DNA from: Lentilactobacillus fungorum
GTDB lineage: Bacteria > Bacillota > Bacilli > Lactobacillales > Lactobacillaceae
Length of the DNA stretch: 64,000 nt
Assembly: GCF_016860605.1 (NCBI RefSeq)
Contig: NZ_BNJR01000004.1
Span: forward strand, 372,001-436,000
Direction: 5' to 3'
Shown here: positions 24,608-33,131 of the stretch, piece by piece
Position numbering within the stretch: the first letter of the stretch is position 1
Layout of the letters: each line of letters starts with the position of its first letter
The notes under the pieces: generated by a model
What the model was told of the DNA's origin: nothing
Seen by the model: only the letters and a program-made list of their open reading frames with translations
The model's database searches: none
Translations under genes and position numbers: made by a program

Positions 24608-24976
24608 TCATTTTTCTGCCTCCAGTAATTCTGGATTTTCGTGGATATTGCCAACCACAGCAGACTTGGGAACAACTTTCCAAAATTGAAAATTACCAAT
24701 AATAAACCCAGCGTCTGAGTTTGACCATTTAACCTCACCTATTTCATAATTATCACTAAAAGGGTACTTAATTTTTAATAAATCCCCCTCGTAAACATCT
24801 TTGCCATTCTTATCTTTTAAACAGGTAAACTGCTCAAGAACAAAGTTATTAGTCATTTTTTTATGATAAGTATCCACATTTTGGATATCTCCTCCATCAC
24901 CCCAGCTAATTTCAGTTGGAAAATCCATAACTTGATCATCTTTATCCCATGCTCTAAATTTAATTTCTCTGCTCAT
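24608..24976 (-). CDS. YopX-family protein
   Basis: 122 residues starting MSREIKFRAWDKDDQVMDFP, with FTCLKDKNGKDVYEGDLLKI and VVGNIHENPELL. This is the YopX domain common in Gram-positive phages; its role is unknown. It lies at the end of the early operon just before the late activator. Confidence 0.85.
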   Translation of the reverse strand: MSREIKFRAWDKDDQVMDFPTEISWGDGGDIQNVDTYHKKMTNNFVLEQFTCLKDKNGKDVYEGDLLKIKYPFSDNYEIGEVKWSNSDAGFIIGNFQFWKVVPKSAVVGNIHENPELLEAEK

Positions 24977-24988
24977 TTGTCTGCCTCC

Positions 24989-25261
24989 TTAATTGCTCCG
25001 ATATTTGTGTAGCTCAGCTTTTAGTTCAGCTTCTCGTCGCACCACACTCTTGGACTCTATCCGAATGATCATCATCGCTTCAGGCAACACCGGAGTATTG
25101 GCAATACCGTGTTTGTCAGTCCACTTGGTGGGTTTCTGAAAGGATGGGTAATCATGCTGAACCTGGCGTAACAAGTCGGCCTTCGTTGGTCCCTTGGCAT
25201 AGAGCTTGTGGCTCTTAATTCCAATTAACTTGATATTATTTCTCCCTTTCTTCAAAAACAT
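24989..25261 (-). CDS. Hypothetical early phage protein
   Basis: Frame with IKLIGIKSHKLYAKGPTKAD and ending LKAELHKYRSN. The start is uncertain. ATG 25261 lacks a ribosome site, while AAAGGGAG sits about 8 bases before an ATC codon at which the recognisable protein begins. It overlaps the end of the DUF1064 gene. No family recognised. Confidence 0.5.
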   Translation of the reverse strand: MFLKKGRNNIKLIGIKSHKLYAKGPTKADLLRQVQHDYPSFQKPTKWTDKHGIANTPVLPEAMMIIRIESKSVVRREAELKAELHKYRSN

Positions 25262-25691
25262 GATGCTGGTAGTCGTACGTGGCGATAATGACCGGAGCTT
25301 TGTATTGATGTTCAAAGAACTTCATTCGCAAGCTCGACGCATCAGTTAACGTTACCCAACTGCCCTTGGTATCAACAACGCTGTTCAACTTGCCATCACT
25401 GTATATGCTGAAATCTGGTGTATAAACACAGTGCCTAATGTGATGGCCGTCTGGCAAATCAAAAGCTTCCTGGATCTCGAATTTCTCATGCACCTTGAAG
25501 TCAAGCTTCAAATTCTTCAGTTGCTGGTAATAGGCAGCTTCAATTTTGCTATCAAACTTATGTCCATCAACGATATTTTTGTGGTTGTTGAACTTAGCTT
25601 TTGGCGGACTAAGTTCTTTTGATGATTGGGTCACTGATTTCATCCCCTTGTATGGAAATCTGATAGTAATACCACTTGGATAGCTAATCAT
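25236..25691 (-). CDS. DUF1064 nuclease-like protein
   Basis: 151 residues. VDGHKFDSKIEAAYYQQL, then VYTPDFSIYSDG and NSVVDTKGSWV give the E ... D ... DxK spacing of PD-(D/E)XK nucleases, typical of DUF1064. In phages it probably acts on recombination or replication junctions. The ATG overlaps the preceding stop (ATGA). Confidence 0.75.
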   Translation of the reverse strand: MISYPSGITIRFPYKGMKSVTQSSKELSPPKAKFNNHKNIVDGHKFDSKIEAAYYQQLKNLKLDFKVHEKFEIQEAFDLPDGHHIRHCVYTPDFSIYSDGKLNSVVDTKGSWVTLTDASSLRMKFFEHQYKAPVIIATYDYQHHVFEEREK

Positions 25692-26137
25692 TTAGCTACC
25701 ATATCCATTTCATCAGCAATTCGTTTCGTATCCCTAACAACGTTTTCGTCTCCAAAACGCTCTACGTGATTATCGTCAAACCCAACAATCCAGAAGTAAG
25801 CTTGACCGTCAGTAAGCTTTTTTATCTCATTTAGATATGATGGTTTGATAAAATCAAAGCAATCTTGTAATGTGTATTCCTTTTGAAGATTTTCAAAATC
25901 CGGCTTAGGCGCCATGATTAGGCGCTCCCCATATCGGATGACCGATGGATAAATAACACCAATAAACGTTGGCCCACACCAAAAGTTAAACTGATCATAA
26001 AATTTATCGTCATAGTTATGGGGCATGTCTTTATCAATTTGGATATATCCATCAAGGAATGGTGGAAACATAGCATTTCCGGACATCTGATGTGTAAAAT
26101 ATTTACGATGACGTTGCGTTTCTTTAATTTCAATCAA
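25688..26137 (-). CDS. Hypothetical early phage protein
   Basis: 149 residues (MIEIKETQRHRKYFTHQMSG). It includes WCGPTFIGVIYPSVIRYGER and AYFWIVGFDDNHVERFGDEN. No family recognised. It is coupled to the nuclease genes on both sides. Confidence 0.55.
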   Translation of the reverse strand: MIEIKETQRHRKYFTHQMSGNAMFPPFLDGYIQIDKDMPHNYDDKFYDQFNFWCGPTFIGVIYPSVIRYGERLIMAPKPDFENLQKEYTLQDCFDFIKPSYLNEIKKLTDGQAYFWIVGFDDNHVERFGDENVVRDTKRIADEMDMVAK

Positions 26138-26821
26138 TTAAATCATCTCCTCATCAATTTCGTTCATTCGTTTACGAGTCATAATGTGCAAGTCAATTAG
26201 GTCTTGTTCACTCAGCTTCACGGGTTTGATGTGATATTTCTCGATGAAACTCTTAGCTCCTAGTACGTGGCGCTCTTGATGATGCTCGCGACAGAGGCAC
26301 TCAAAATACAATTTGCGGTGATCAACTAACTGCCGACTGCGATTACCTACGGGGGTAAAGTGATCGATGTCACTGTGTAACTTGCCGCAGATAATGCACT
26401 GACGGTGACGCAAGCACTGCATGGCCTTTGGATAAGTGTCAGGAATGCTGTCCCAGGTCTTTGTTTTGAACGGAATGCCGTTATCAAAGCAAAAGTCTAA
26501 GATAAATGTCAAAAACTTGTTCGCCGTGTCAACACTACAATCACTCATTGAGAACGTTTCTGTGCCCGTTTTGGCGTAGTAGAAGTATTTCATCCACTGC
26601 TCCATATCACGGACGTCATAACCGGTAAATCCAGCCATATCGCGCAGCATGGCGAAGATCTTCTTGCGTTGATCCGGCGAGATTTGGCGGCCATCAGCAA
26701 TAGCAAGTTCAACCGTTGGTTGCTTACTGTCGGCAAACCGCTTCAACCGATACATGTTCAGTTCGTCATCAAGCTGGATCGTAATTTGATCACCCTTGAT
26801 TGCTTTGAGCTTGCCAAACAT
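26138..26821 (-). CDS. Putative HNH nuclease, phage recombination type
   Basis: 227 residues. The C-terminal HNH site is CIICGKLHSDIDHFTPVGNR with the downstream ECLCREHHQERHVLG, as in the 'putative HNHc nuclease' family found beside SSB and DnaB-type genes. The N-terminal 100 residues resemble the helical region of those proteins (MLRDMAGFTGYDVRDMEQWM). It probably acts in phage recombination. Confidence 0.75.
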   Translation of the reverse strand: MFGKLKAIKGDQITIQLDDELNMYRLKRFADSKQPTVELAIADGRQISPDQRKKIFAMLRDMAGFTGYDVRDMEQWMKYFYYAKTGTETFSMSDCSVDTANKFLTFILDFCFDNGIPFKTKTWDSIPDTYPKAMQCLRHRQCIICGKLHSDIDHFTPVGNRSRQLVDHRKLYFECLCREHHQERHVLGAKSFIEKYHIKPVKLSEQDLIDLHIMTRKRMNEIDEEMI

Positions 26822-26836
26822 CTAATCACCTCGAAT

Positions 26837-27244
26837 TTAGAATGGTAGCTGGTCATCCGTGACATCGATTTGATCGCCTGAACCAGCAAACGGATCCCCT
26901 TGACTATGATCGCTCTGTTGATTTGACTGCCGTTGTCGATGCGGCAAATCAAAGTCGTTAACATTTAGCTCCAAGCCAAATTGATCCTTGCCACGATTAT
27001 CTGTCCACCGGTTGATTGACCATTGACCGGAAACCGCCACGTTATCGCCTCGGTGAAAATACTTCATGACGGTATTGGATCGCTTACCGAAGACCGAGCA
27101 CCGAACCCAATCGGCTCCGTAGTTGCCATCTCGATTGGGTCGATTACGCCTAACCGCTATTGAGAAGTCGGCAACCTGATTGTTTCCGACCTGTCGACTA
27201 GTCGGGTCTTGTCCCACGTTCCCCGTAATTGACATGTTTCGCAT
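26837..27244 (-). CDS. ssb: Single-strand DNA-binding protein
   Basis: 135 residues from ATG 27244 (AGGAGTGACAAGG). OB-fold signatures: MSITGNVGQDPTSRQVGNNQ, FSIAVRRNRPNRDGN, WVRCSVFGKRSN, GDNVAVSGQWS. The acidic tail ends DVTDDQLPF, as in bacterial SSB tips that recruit partners. It serves phage replication and recombination. Confidence 0.9.
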   Translation of the reverse strand: MRNMSITGNVGQDPTSRQVGNNQVADFSIAVRRNRPNRDGNYGADWVRCSVFGKRSNTVMKYFHRGDNVAVSGQWSINRWTDNRGKDQFGLELNVNDFDLPHRQRQSNQQSDHSQGDPFAGSGDQIDVTDDQLPF

Positions 27245-27255
27245 CCTTGTCACTC

Positions 27256-27663
27256 CTAACTAACGCGCTCCAAAGCACGCTTTTTATTTTGATTATTTTC
27301 CATTTCTTGCAACTCATAAATCAAAACCAATCGCTTCAAATCTTTCAGGCTGTTGATAAAGTCCAAGTCGCCATATTTATCGACTAGCTGGCTCTTGTAG
27401 TAGTGCTGGTCTTCCAAGAAGCGCCAATGCTGCTGTTTTTCCTCGCTGGCAACCTCAATAGCTTTGTAGATGTACTTGGCGCGCTGTTCATCACAAGCCT
27501 TAATCTTGTCGGCAAACAGCTTTTCACCCGATTGCTTAAAGACATGGATTCGCTCAGTGTACAACGCTGCCTGTTTCAACAGAATCTTCACTGCTTGTGT
27601 AACGTGCAAATCATTATCGACAAAGGTCTGCTTGATTTCGTCCTTATTCATGTACGGCTGCAT
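27256..27663 (-). CDS. Hypothetical early phage protein
   Basis: 135 residues (MQPYMNKDEIKQTFVDNDLH), helical and charged (AIEVASEEKQQHWRFLEDQH). No family recognised. It overlaps the end of the DnaB-like gene by 20 bases and precedes ssb, so a replication accessory role is likely but inferred. Confidence 0.55.
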   Translation of the reverse strand: MQPYMNKDEIKQTFVDNDLHVTQAVKILLKQAALYTERIHVFKQSGEKLFADKIKACDEQRAKYIYKAIEVASEEKQQHWRFLEDQHYYKSQLVDKYGDLDFINSLKDLKRLVLIYELQEMENNQNKKRALERVS

Positions 27664-28921
27664 GGTGACTCACCTCAGCAATCTTTTGAATATTCTTCTG
27701 GAAGTAGAATTCAATCTTTCCTAGTGCCCCATCACGGTTTTTCTTGATCGATAAATTTAGATTGGCATCGTCTGGGTTATCACTTGGCCGCCAAAGAAAT
27801 CCAACAATATTGGCGTCCTGTTCAATCGCCCCTGTTTCCCGCAAATCGCTAAGAAATGGCTCATTGCTATTACGAGATTCAACACCTCGGTTAAGTTGAC
27901 TTAAAGCAATTAGCGGAATCTTCAACGTCTGGGTTAGCATTTTCAGCCGTCGAGAAACTTCTTCGAGAGCTTGGCGAGTATCTTGCTTAGGATTATCAGT
28001 AGCAACTAGCCCGATATGATCCACAATTGGCAGGTAGTTGCCTGATCCCAAGCGTTGAGCATGTTGTTTGATAACACTGGCAATATCATCAATCGTAATC
28101 AGCCGGTCATTTGACCAGAAGTTAGTTTGGGCAACTTGCTTAATTGTCTCTGCCGCAGTCTTCTTTTGGTCAGCAGACATCCGTACCGCTGGATTCTTCC
28201 AGAAATTCAACGGAATATTTGACATCGCTGAATAGACTCGATGCATGTTCTGTTTAGAACTCATCTCGAGTGAAAAAATTTCAATTGTCAGATTTGGATT
28301 TTGCAGGATCGCATTCATTCCCAAATTCAATGCAAATGCCGTCTTACCAACGGATGGCCGGGCACCTATAATCATCAATTGATTAGCGGTTAATCCCCCA
28401 CCCAGCAAGCTGTCTAAACTCGGATAAGTTTTTACAAAATGCGTTTGGGGATCGTCCAATTCCCGGAGTGCTTCATCCGCCATCTTGTAAGCCTCGTTGT
28501 CAGTGGCATCGTCTTTTTGATCTGCTTGTTTGCGCAATTCTTCAAGATGATCAATGTTGAATCCTGATGGATCTTTAAACACATTCATAGCGGCTGATTT
28601 CATTTCGTTGTGATAAAACGCTTGGCGCAGTTGCAAGAAAGTCGCATGAGCATCCGTCGGCATCTCAACCGATTGGATTGACTGGATAGCCTTCTGCACG
28701 TCATATTTTTTGCCGAACGGAGTTTCACCAAAGGCGGCCGCTATCTGATCAGCATTTTCGTACTGACCGGCCCACATGTTGATATAGCTGGTTAGAATCC
28801 GGAAGCTGTTGTTGGTAAACCATTTTTCATCAACCGTCTCAGAATTTAGAATTTGTGGTTGGTTAATTAAGAACCACATCGATTTACGCTCAATCTCTGG
28901 AACTGCTTTATTTGTCTGCAT
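27644..28921 (-). CDS. DnaB-like replicative helicase
   Basis: 425 residues. P-loop GARPSVGKTAFALNLG near residue 185; then LTIEIFSLEMSSKQNMHRV and LSQLNRGVESRNSNEPFLSD as in DnaB-type hexameric helicases. The N-terminal domain fits too. It is read directly after the initiator gene (overlap of one base), so the pair loads the phage replisome. Confidence 0.88.
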   Translation of the reverse strand: MQTNKAVPEIERKSMWFLINQPQILNSETVDEKWFTNNSFRILTSYINMWAGQYENADQIAAAFGETPFGKKYDVQKAIQSIQSVEMPTDAHATFLQLRQAFYHNEMKSAAMNVFKDPSGFNIDHLEELRKQADQKDDATDNEAYKMADEALRELDDPQTHFVKTYPSLDSLLGGGLTANQLMIIGARPSVGKTAFALNLGMNAILQNPNLTIEIFSLEMSSKQNMHRVYSAMSNIPLNFWKNPAVRMSADQKKTAAETIKQVAQTNFWSNDRLITIDDIASVIKQHAQRLGSGNYLPIVDHIGLVATDNPKQDTRQALEEVSRRLKMLTQTLKIPLIALSQLNRGVESRNSNEPFLSDLRETGAIEQDANIVGFLWRPSDNPDDANLNLSIKKNRDGALGKIEFYFQKNIQKIAEVSHHAAVHE

Positions 28922-29829
28922 TATTTGACACCTCTTAACTCTGGCGGATTAACCACACGGTCAGCATCTTCGTACGTAATATCTGGATAGATCGCTTGGA
29001 TTTCTGGCAACGCCCGATCAAGGTCATTGCCAAACTCTGAATATTTGTTATAGATCAAGTCATTACGCTGTTGCTTGGCAACTGCCTGGTCAAAATCCGA
29101 AGAACCAGAACCCTGTGGCTCAGGGGTAGAACCATTGGCAGCCTTCGACTTGATATATAGCTGTCCAAACTGTTTACGGAGTTTAGCTGCTGACAAGATA
29201 TTAGTTGACCAGAAAGAGTCTTGCTGACACCACTTGATCACTAAAGCAACGTCATGCTTACTACGATGATCCAGTTCAACCAGCTTACGCATGTCATCAG
29301 CCCACTTCTGCAAGTTAGGCTTTTTGGCATCCGGATCGTTTTGTAAGATTTGCTTTTGCAAGAACTTAGCCAATTTCATGTAATCAGAACCTTGGTCGTA
29401 AACGTGTTTACGACGAGAAGTTTTTTTATGTTTCTGTTTAAGTTTATTTAATGTCACACTACTGTCTACACTATTGCCCACACCATTGCCTACACTACTG
29501 TCTACACCATTGCCCACACTATATGTGGGCAAATCGCTGTATAGCTTGGTAATAGTGTATTCAGCGGCTTGGTTTCCTTTGCGTGATTTCCATGTAATCA
29601 ACCCAGCTTGTGTAAGCCCGTTGCGTGCTTTGAAGAAATTGGAGGATTTAGAAATGTTCTTCATTCCAGCTTTGTTGCATAACACCGATGCAGCTACCGT
29701 AAATTTATCTGACCATGCTGTCTTATTGTTTATGGACATTAAGGCGTTCCATAAAGCAATTTCAGATGAGTTCAGCGGATTTAGTTCGAGCCGATCATAG
29801 AATGCATTCAGCTGGCTAATGTAGTTCAT
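28921..29829 (-). CDS. Phage replication initiator (DnaD/O-like)
   Basis: 302 residues. The N-terminal winged-helix part (ALMSINNKTAWSDKFTVAAS, SSNFFKARNGLTQAGLITWK) is the usual phage replisome organiser domain. Then comes a repetitive segment (VGNGVDSSVGNGVGNSVDSS) encoded by tandem 12-base repeats, and a C-terminal DnaD-like region (RKLVELDHRSKHDVALVIKW). As in lambda O, the origin probably lies inside this gene. Confidence 0.8.
   Translation of the reverse strand: MNYISQLNAFYDRLELNPLNSSEIALWNALMSINNKTAWSDKFTVAASVLCNKAGMKNISKSSNFFKARNGLTQAGLITWKSRKGNQAAEYTITKLYSDLPTYSVGNGVDSSVGNGVGNSVDSSVTLNKLKQKHKKTSRRKHVYDQGSDYMKLAKFLQKQILQNDPDAKKPNLQKWADDMRKLVELDHRSKHDVALVIKWCQQDSFWSTNILSAAKLRKQFGQLYIKSKAANGSTPEPQGSGSSDFDQAVAKQQRNDLIYNKYSEFGNDLDRALPEIQAIYPDITYEDADRVVNPPELRGVK
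29459..29530. repeat. Tandem 12-base iterons, candidate phage origin
   Basis: Five contiguous 12-base units (29459 to 29518), consensus CYAYTGYCYACA, alternate between a TGTCTACA and a TGCCCACA/TGCCTACA form. They are followed by the palindrome GCCCACA-CTATA-TGTGGGC (29512 to 29530), and AT-rich DNA lies beside them (29420 to 29456). This is the structure of in-gene initiator binding sites. Confidence 0.65.
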
Positions 29830-29860
29830 CTTGCAACCCCCTTTCTTTGATCAGACATAT

Positions 29861-30652
29861 TTAGACGTCTACGTCTAAGTGATCCAAGAAGTCGTCGCCA
29901 GCTTCGGAAACTTTGCCGGTATCTTTCCGCTGAGCCTGACGGAATTCCATCAGTTCCGTGGATAACTCGTGATCCAGTGCATTAATATCTTCCCTGGTCA
30001 TGTGGCTTAAATCCTTAACTTTGGCTTTACCAGCAGCATTGACTAGCAGTTTCTTTTCAGTCATCTTCATTTCGGCACTGATTGACTTTAGTCGTACTTT
30101 TAAGTCTTGTTTGGCCTTCGCATTCGGATCAGCTGACTGGCTTGCACGAGAATTAGTTGATCGATTAATAGGCTTACGTTGGCTAGCTGGTTTGCTTTCA
30201 GCAACTTTTTCGGCTTCTTGACCGTCATCATCAGCTTCTGAATTAACACCAAAGGTTGTCCCAAGCGAATAGCGCTTAGCGTAGGTAATAGCAGAACCAA
30301 CATCTTGCGGCATTCCATTAGTTCGTAAAGTTAGCCACGGTGATTTGTATTCATAGCCCGTGTCACAATCAATAATTGTGCGAACACTAACGCCGCTATC
30401 CTGATTAGTTGTTTCTTGTCGCCAGCTAAGTTGGGTGCCTTTAAGCGCTTTGTCAATCGCCTTGATTAGGTCATCAAGCAAGATATAGTCGTACTTGGTG
30501 CGGCCTTTCTTGCCGGTAAAATCAACATGACCATTTTTCTTAGGTGCTTCAATTTGACTACGAAATTTGGACATCCCTTTGAAAAAGTCCGACCGTAATT
30601 TAATATCTTCTTTAGTTGGTAAGGCTTGGGTTACTGCTGTATTTTCAGTCAT
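29861..30652 (-). CDS. erf: ERF-family single-strand annealing protein
   Basis: 263 residues. KKGRTKYDYILLDDLIKAID, QETTNQDSGVSVRTIIDCDT and MPQDVGSAITYAKRYSLGTT are the ERF domain core. Then comes a disordered S/K/P-rich link (EAEKVAESKPASQRKPINRS) and a small helical end. It pairs homologous single strands during phage recombination, with SSB nearby. Confidence 0.85.
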   Translation of the reverse strand: MTENTAVTQALPTKEDIKLRSDFFKGMSKFRSQIEAPKKNGHVDFTGKKGRTKYDYILLDDLIKAIDKALKGTQLSWRQETTNQDSGVSVRTIIDCDTGYEYKSPWLTLRTNGMPQDVGSAITYAKRYSLGTTFGVNSEADDDGQEAEKVAESKPASQRKPINRSTNSRASQSADPNAKAKQDLKVRLKSISAEMKMTEKKLLVNAAGKAKVKDLSHMTREDINALDHELSTELMEFRQAQRKDTGKVSEAGDDFLDHLDVDV

Positions 30653-31140
30653 TTGATTACCGCCTTTCTGTTAGGAACTAACCGGGCACCAGGAACTTCT
30701 TCGCCAGCTTTAAGCTGATCGTAAATTTCTTTCTTCTTGGGCTTATCGGTGACAACCCGCTCAATATAGTCAATCGGCAAGTCATGGACATCGTCGATCA
30801 CTGTCGAAGCTCGGTAATTTCGAGTAGTGACGATGTGGTTATCCGTCTTGATCTTCTTCATGTTGGCTTGGTCAAGCGAATCAACGATGTACTGATTCAA
30901 TGACTTGTTCTTATTTTCTAGTGACTTCTTAGCTTGCTGGAGTAACTTAATTTTCTTGGCGTAGAAGTCAATGTCGGCGTTGTTAGAATCAATCCATGAA
31001 GCAATGTTGTCGATCTTGTTGCCCATTGAATCATTAATTGAATCCAAGGTGTCTTTGATGGCCTCTGGGTCTAAGTCATCCCGGTTCTGAAGTTCTTGAT
31101 ACGTTGAAGCTAAGTTATATAAGCTATTTGGATTTTGCAT
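30649..31140 (-). CDS. Siphovirus Gp157-family protein
   Basis: 163 residues with a long coiled coil (IDFYAKKIKLLQQAKKSLEN) and the end AGEEVPGARLVPNRKAVIK, typical of Gp157. This family precedes ERF in many lactic phages and is linked to recombination/resistance. It overlaps erf by 4 bases. Confidence 0.8.
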   Translation of the reverse strand: MQNPNSLYNLASTYQELQNRDDLDPEAIKDTLDSINDSMGNKIDNIASWIDSNNADIDFYAKKIKLLQQAKKSLENKNKSLNQYIVDSLDQANMKKIKTDNHIVTTRNYRASTVIDDVHDLPIDYIERVVTDKPKKKEIYDQLKAGEEVPGARLVPNRKAVIK

Positions 31141-31297
31141 AATCAGATACCTCCTTAGATTTTTCGGCTGAAATCTCTTTACTACGATTTACAAGCCGCT
31201 GCATTGACTTGAGATCGTGGTGTTTAAAAGCTACGTCGAATACGCGACCAATCACTATCTTTTTATCGATGTAGTCAATTAATTTATCAATATCCAC
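31124..31297 (-). CDS. 57-residue early phage protein
   Basis: GTG start, product VDIDKLIDYIDKKIVIGRVF then DVAFKHHDLKSMQRLVNRSK and a charged end. GGGATG lies upstream. Its end overlaps the Gp157 start by 17 bases. No family recognised; helical and probably soluble. Confidence 0.55.
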   Translation of the reverse strand: MDIDKLIDYIDKKIVIGRVFDVAFKHHDLKSMQRLVNRSKEISAEKSKEVSDYAKSK

Positions 31298-31436
31298 TGT
31301 TCAACATCCCCTTTAGACGTTGCCAAATTGATGGCTTTTTGCTACGATAGACATGTAAATTAATTAGATATGTTCTTAACTGTGTAGCGTTTGGCAATCC
31401 TACTTGTCGAGCGCTTTTTTTGTTGTCGTTATTCAT
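31287..31436 (-). CDS. 49-residue early phage protein
   Basis: MNNDNKKSARQVGLPNATQL then RTYLINLHVYRSKKPSIWQR and so on: basic. GGAGATGAAAGCT precedes the ATG. Overlaps the next gene. No family recognised. Confidence 0.55.
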   Translation of the reverse strand: MNNDNKKSARQVGLPNATQLRTYLINLHVYRSKKPSIWQRLKGMLNSGY

Positions 31437-31454
31437 AGCTTTCATCTCCATTTC

Positions 31455-31580
31455 TTAATCAAACCATTCTTTCATCCAGGCCTGGGGATCATCCCGATAT
31501 TTGCGGTATTCGTTACCCGCAAAGAAGCCAACAGCAACTAAGACAACCCACCATACCCAATCTGGTAATACAAGTACCAT
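31455..31580 (-). CDS. 41-residue membrane protein
   Basis: MVLVLPDWVWWVVLVAVGFF then AGNEYRKYRDDPQAWMKEWF and D: one N-terminal membrane helix and a charged cytoplasmic end. AAGGAGATGAGAAC precedes the ATG. Function unknown. Confidence 0.6.
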   Translation of the reverse strand: MVLVLPDWVWWVVLVAVGFFAGNEYRKYRDDPQAWMKEWFD

Positions 31581-31592
31581 GTTCTCATCTCC

Positions 31593-31811
31593 TTAAAATC
31601 CATATTTTGTATGATCGTCAATCCATTTCTGAACTTTTGCTTTTTGATAAAGCGGACGTTTCTTACCTGGAATAAAAGTTTGTGGGAAATCTTTTGTATA
31701 GAAGATTGGGTTAACCGTGTTGTAAGAATGTCCCGAAAAGAATTCGTCGATAACCTCCATCTTGCTAAGTAGTGACTTTCCCGCAGATTCACTCTTTGAC
31801 TCATCATCCAT
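31593..31811 (-). CDS. Excisionase-like small DNA-binding protein
   Basis: 72 residues. The C-terminal 40 residues (TKDFPQTFIPGKKRPLYQKA then KVQKWIDDH) look like a winged-helix Xis/AlpA or DUF771-type fold. N-terminal 20 residues acidic and serine-rich. It lies in the early operon, not next to int. DNA binding is inferred from the pattern only. Confidence 0.45.
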   Translation of the reverse strand: MDDESKSESAGKSLLSKMEVIDEFFSGHSYNTVNPIFYTKDFPQTFIPGKKRPLYQKAKVQKWIDDHTKYGF

Positions 31812-31816
31812 AACTG

Positions 31817-32323
31817 TTAACCTCCTAACCGTTTGTTGAATTGGGCAATTAATTGCTTAGGATCGTTATCGGTGTATCGACACCATTCAAGAAGCTCCGT
31901 AATATCAGCGCCGATTTCTTCGGGAAACTCCTTGCTGAAAGTGTCCAGGTTATTCCAGTCCTGCTCGGTTCGCTTTGCTGGTGGCACCGCCGCACTTTCA
32001 AAAGCGGCATCTTGGATCTTTTGACGATCAGCTTCCTGCTGCTTTTGATTTACCACTGCTGCAAACAGTCCCTCACGCAATCGGTTGCTTTTAAAAAATG
32101 ATAAAGTACCGTAATCAGCTCGAGCAGCGGAATACTTGTAGAACCAGTCATCAACGAATTTTGCAGTCCGCTTTAACGTGTCACTATCCATCTTGCGTAA
32201 GCCCTTACGCCAACGGCTAATTGAGGCTTTACTGGCGGGAACATCATGTGCCAATTTGGTTAATGGTGATTTAATTCCAGAATGCTTTAACGCTGAATCT
32301 AATTGCATTGCTTCTTTATACAT
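31817..32323 (-). CDS. Early regulatory protein with HTH-like start
   Basis: 168 residues from ATG 32323 (TTGGAGATGATTTTT before it). KLAHDVPASKASISRWRKGL is a helix-turn-helix-like segment. A long charged helical remainder follows (EADRQKIQDAAFESAAVPPA). It lies just after the antirepressor. No family recognised. Confidence 0.5.
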   Translation of the reverse strand: MYKEAMQLDSALKHSGIKSPLTKLAHDVPASKASISRWRKGLRKMDSDTLKRTAKFVDDWFYKYSAARADYGTLSFFKSNRLREGLFAAVVNQKQQEADRQKIQDAAFESAAVPPAKRTEQDWNNLDTFSKEFPEEIGADITELLEWCRYTDNDPKQLIAQFNKRLGG

Positions 32324-32400
32324 AAAAATCATCTCCAATCGGTAAATGGCCGATAATTAATTTCCAACTTATCAAAGTACAATATAAGTAAGGCTAGAAG

Positions 32401-33104
32401 TTAGCCTTCGTTACTAGCAACTGGTTCGCTTAACTGCTTGATAATCAGGATGGTTGCTGTTGACGGTACCCAGTTACGAATGTACCTATCAACGTTCTCA
32501 AAATCCTTTTCGCGGAGCTGAGCTCGTGTTTGGATTCCTGCAATCTGTTTAATGCCACCATTGATATCTTTCCTCGTTGCTTAGCGGTCAAGATTAAGTG
32601 ATGTGTTTGAACATAGGTGTTAACGGCACCACTGACCGCATGAGAAATATAGTTGTACTCTCCAGGAGCTAAGGGTTTATTGTGCTCCAAGTCCTTAACT
32701 CGATTGTCAATTTGGTTGATCTTCTTGTTGCCTTCGTTGGCGTTTTGAAGTAGCAACGTAATCTTTTCTTCTGGCGTTTGTGGTAAAGCCATTTGCTTAG
32801 CTTGCTTTTCCATCGCAATAAAGTATTGTCGAGCCTGTTTACCTTTTTCCGTTCTTTGAATCATGGATAATTCTTTCGCCATGTCCAAAGTTAAGGCATG
32901 ATTTACCTGTGGACGACCACCTTGAGGTTTTACGCTTTTTCCAGTAAAACTGATGAAATCAACGTTTTCAGTAAATCCATACTTTTGCATATCTTTGAAC
33001 CAGTCGTTATATCGTTCCTTTACTTCTAAGAAGTCATGCAAGTCACGACCGTCAACAGCAACGGAACCGTTGCTTCGCTTAATCGTTTTAATTAGTTCAT
33101 TCAT
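32401..33104 (-). pseudogene. Phage antirepressor (AntA/AntB plus KilAC-type end), frameshifted
   Basis: Residues 1 to ~110 are an AntA/AntB domain (GSVAVDGRDLHDFLEVKERY, MQKYGFTENVDFISFTGK, LTLDMAKELSMIQRTEKG). A coiled coil and an ORF6C-like region follow (LAPGEYNYISHAVSGAVNTY). At 32563 to 32573 the frame shifts. The 0-frame ends at 32445 with an out-of-place tail (RLQESKHELSSAKRILRTLI). The other frame holds the normal end (GIKQIAGIQTRAQLREKDFE ... KQLSEPVASNEG) to TAA at 32401. ATG 33104 is set by GAAAGGATGATTCGA. The N-terminal domain could still act. Confidence 0.7.
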
Positions 33105-33131
33105 TCGAATCATCCTTTCGTCCTTTGAAAA

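Noticed and set aside
29459-29530. CRISPR array
   Set aside because: The 12-base units are contiguous without spacers and lie in a coding gene; initiator iterons fit better. No cas genes or CRISPR array elsewhere in the window.
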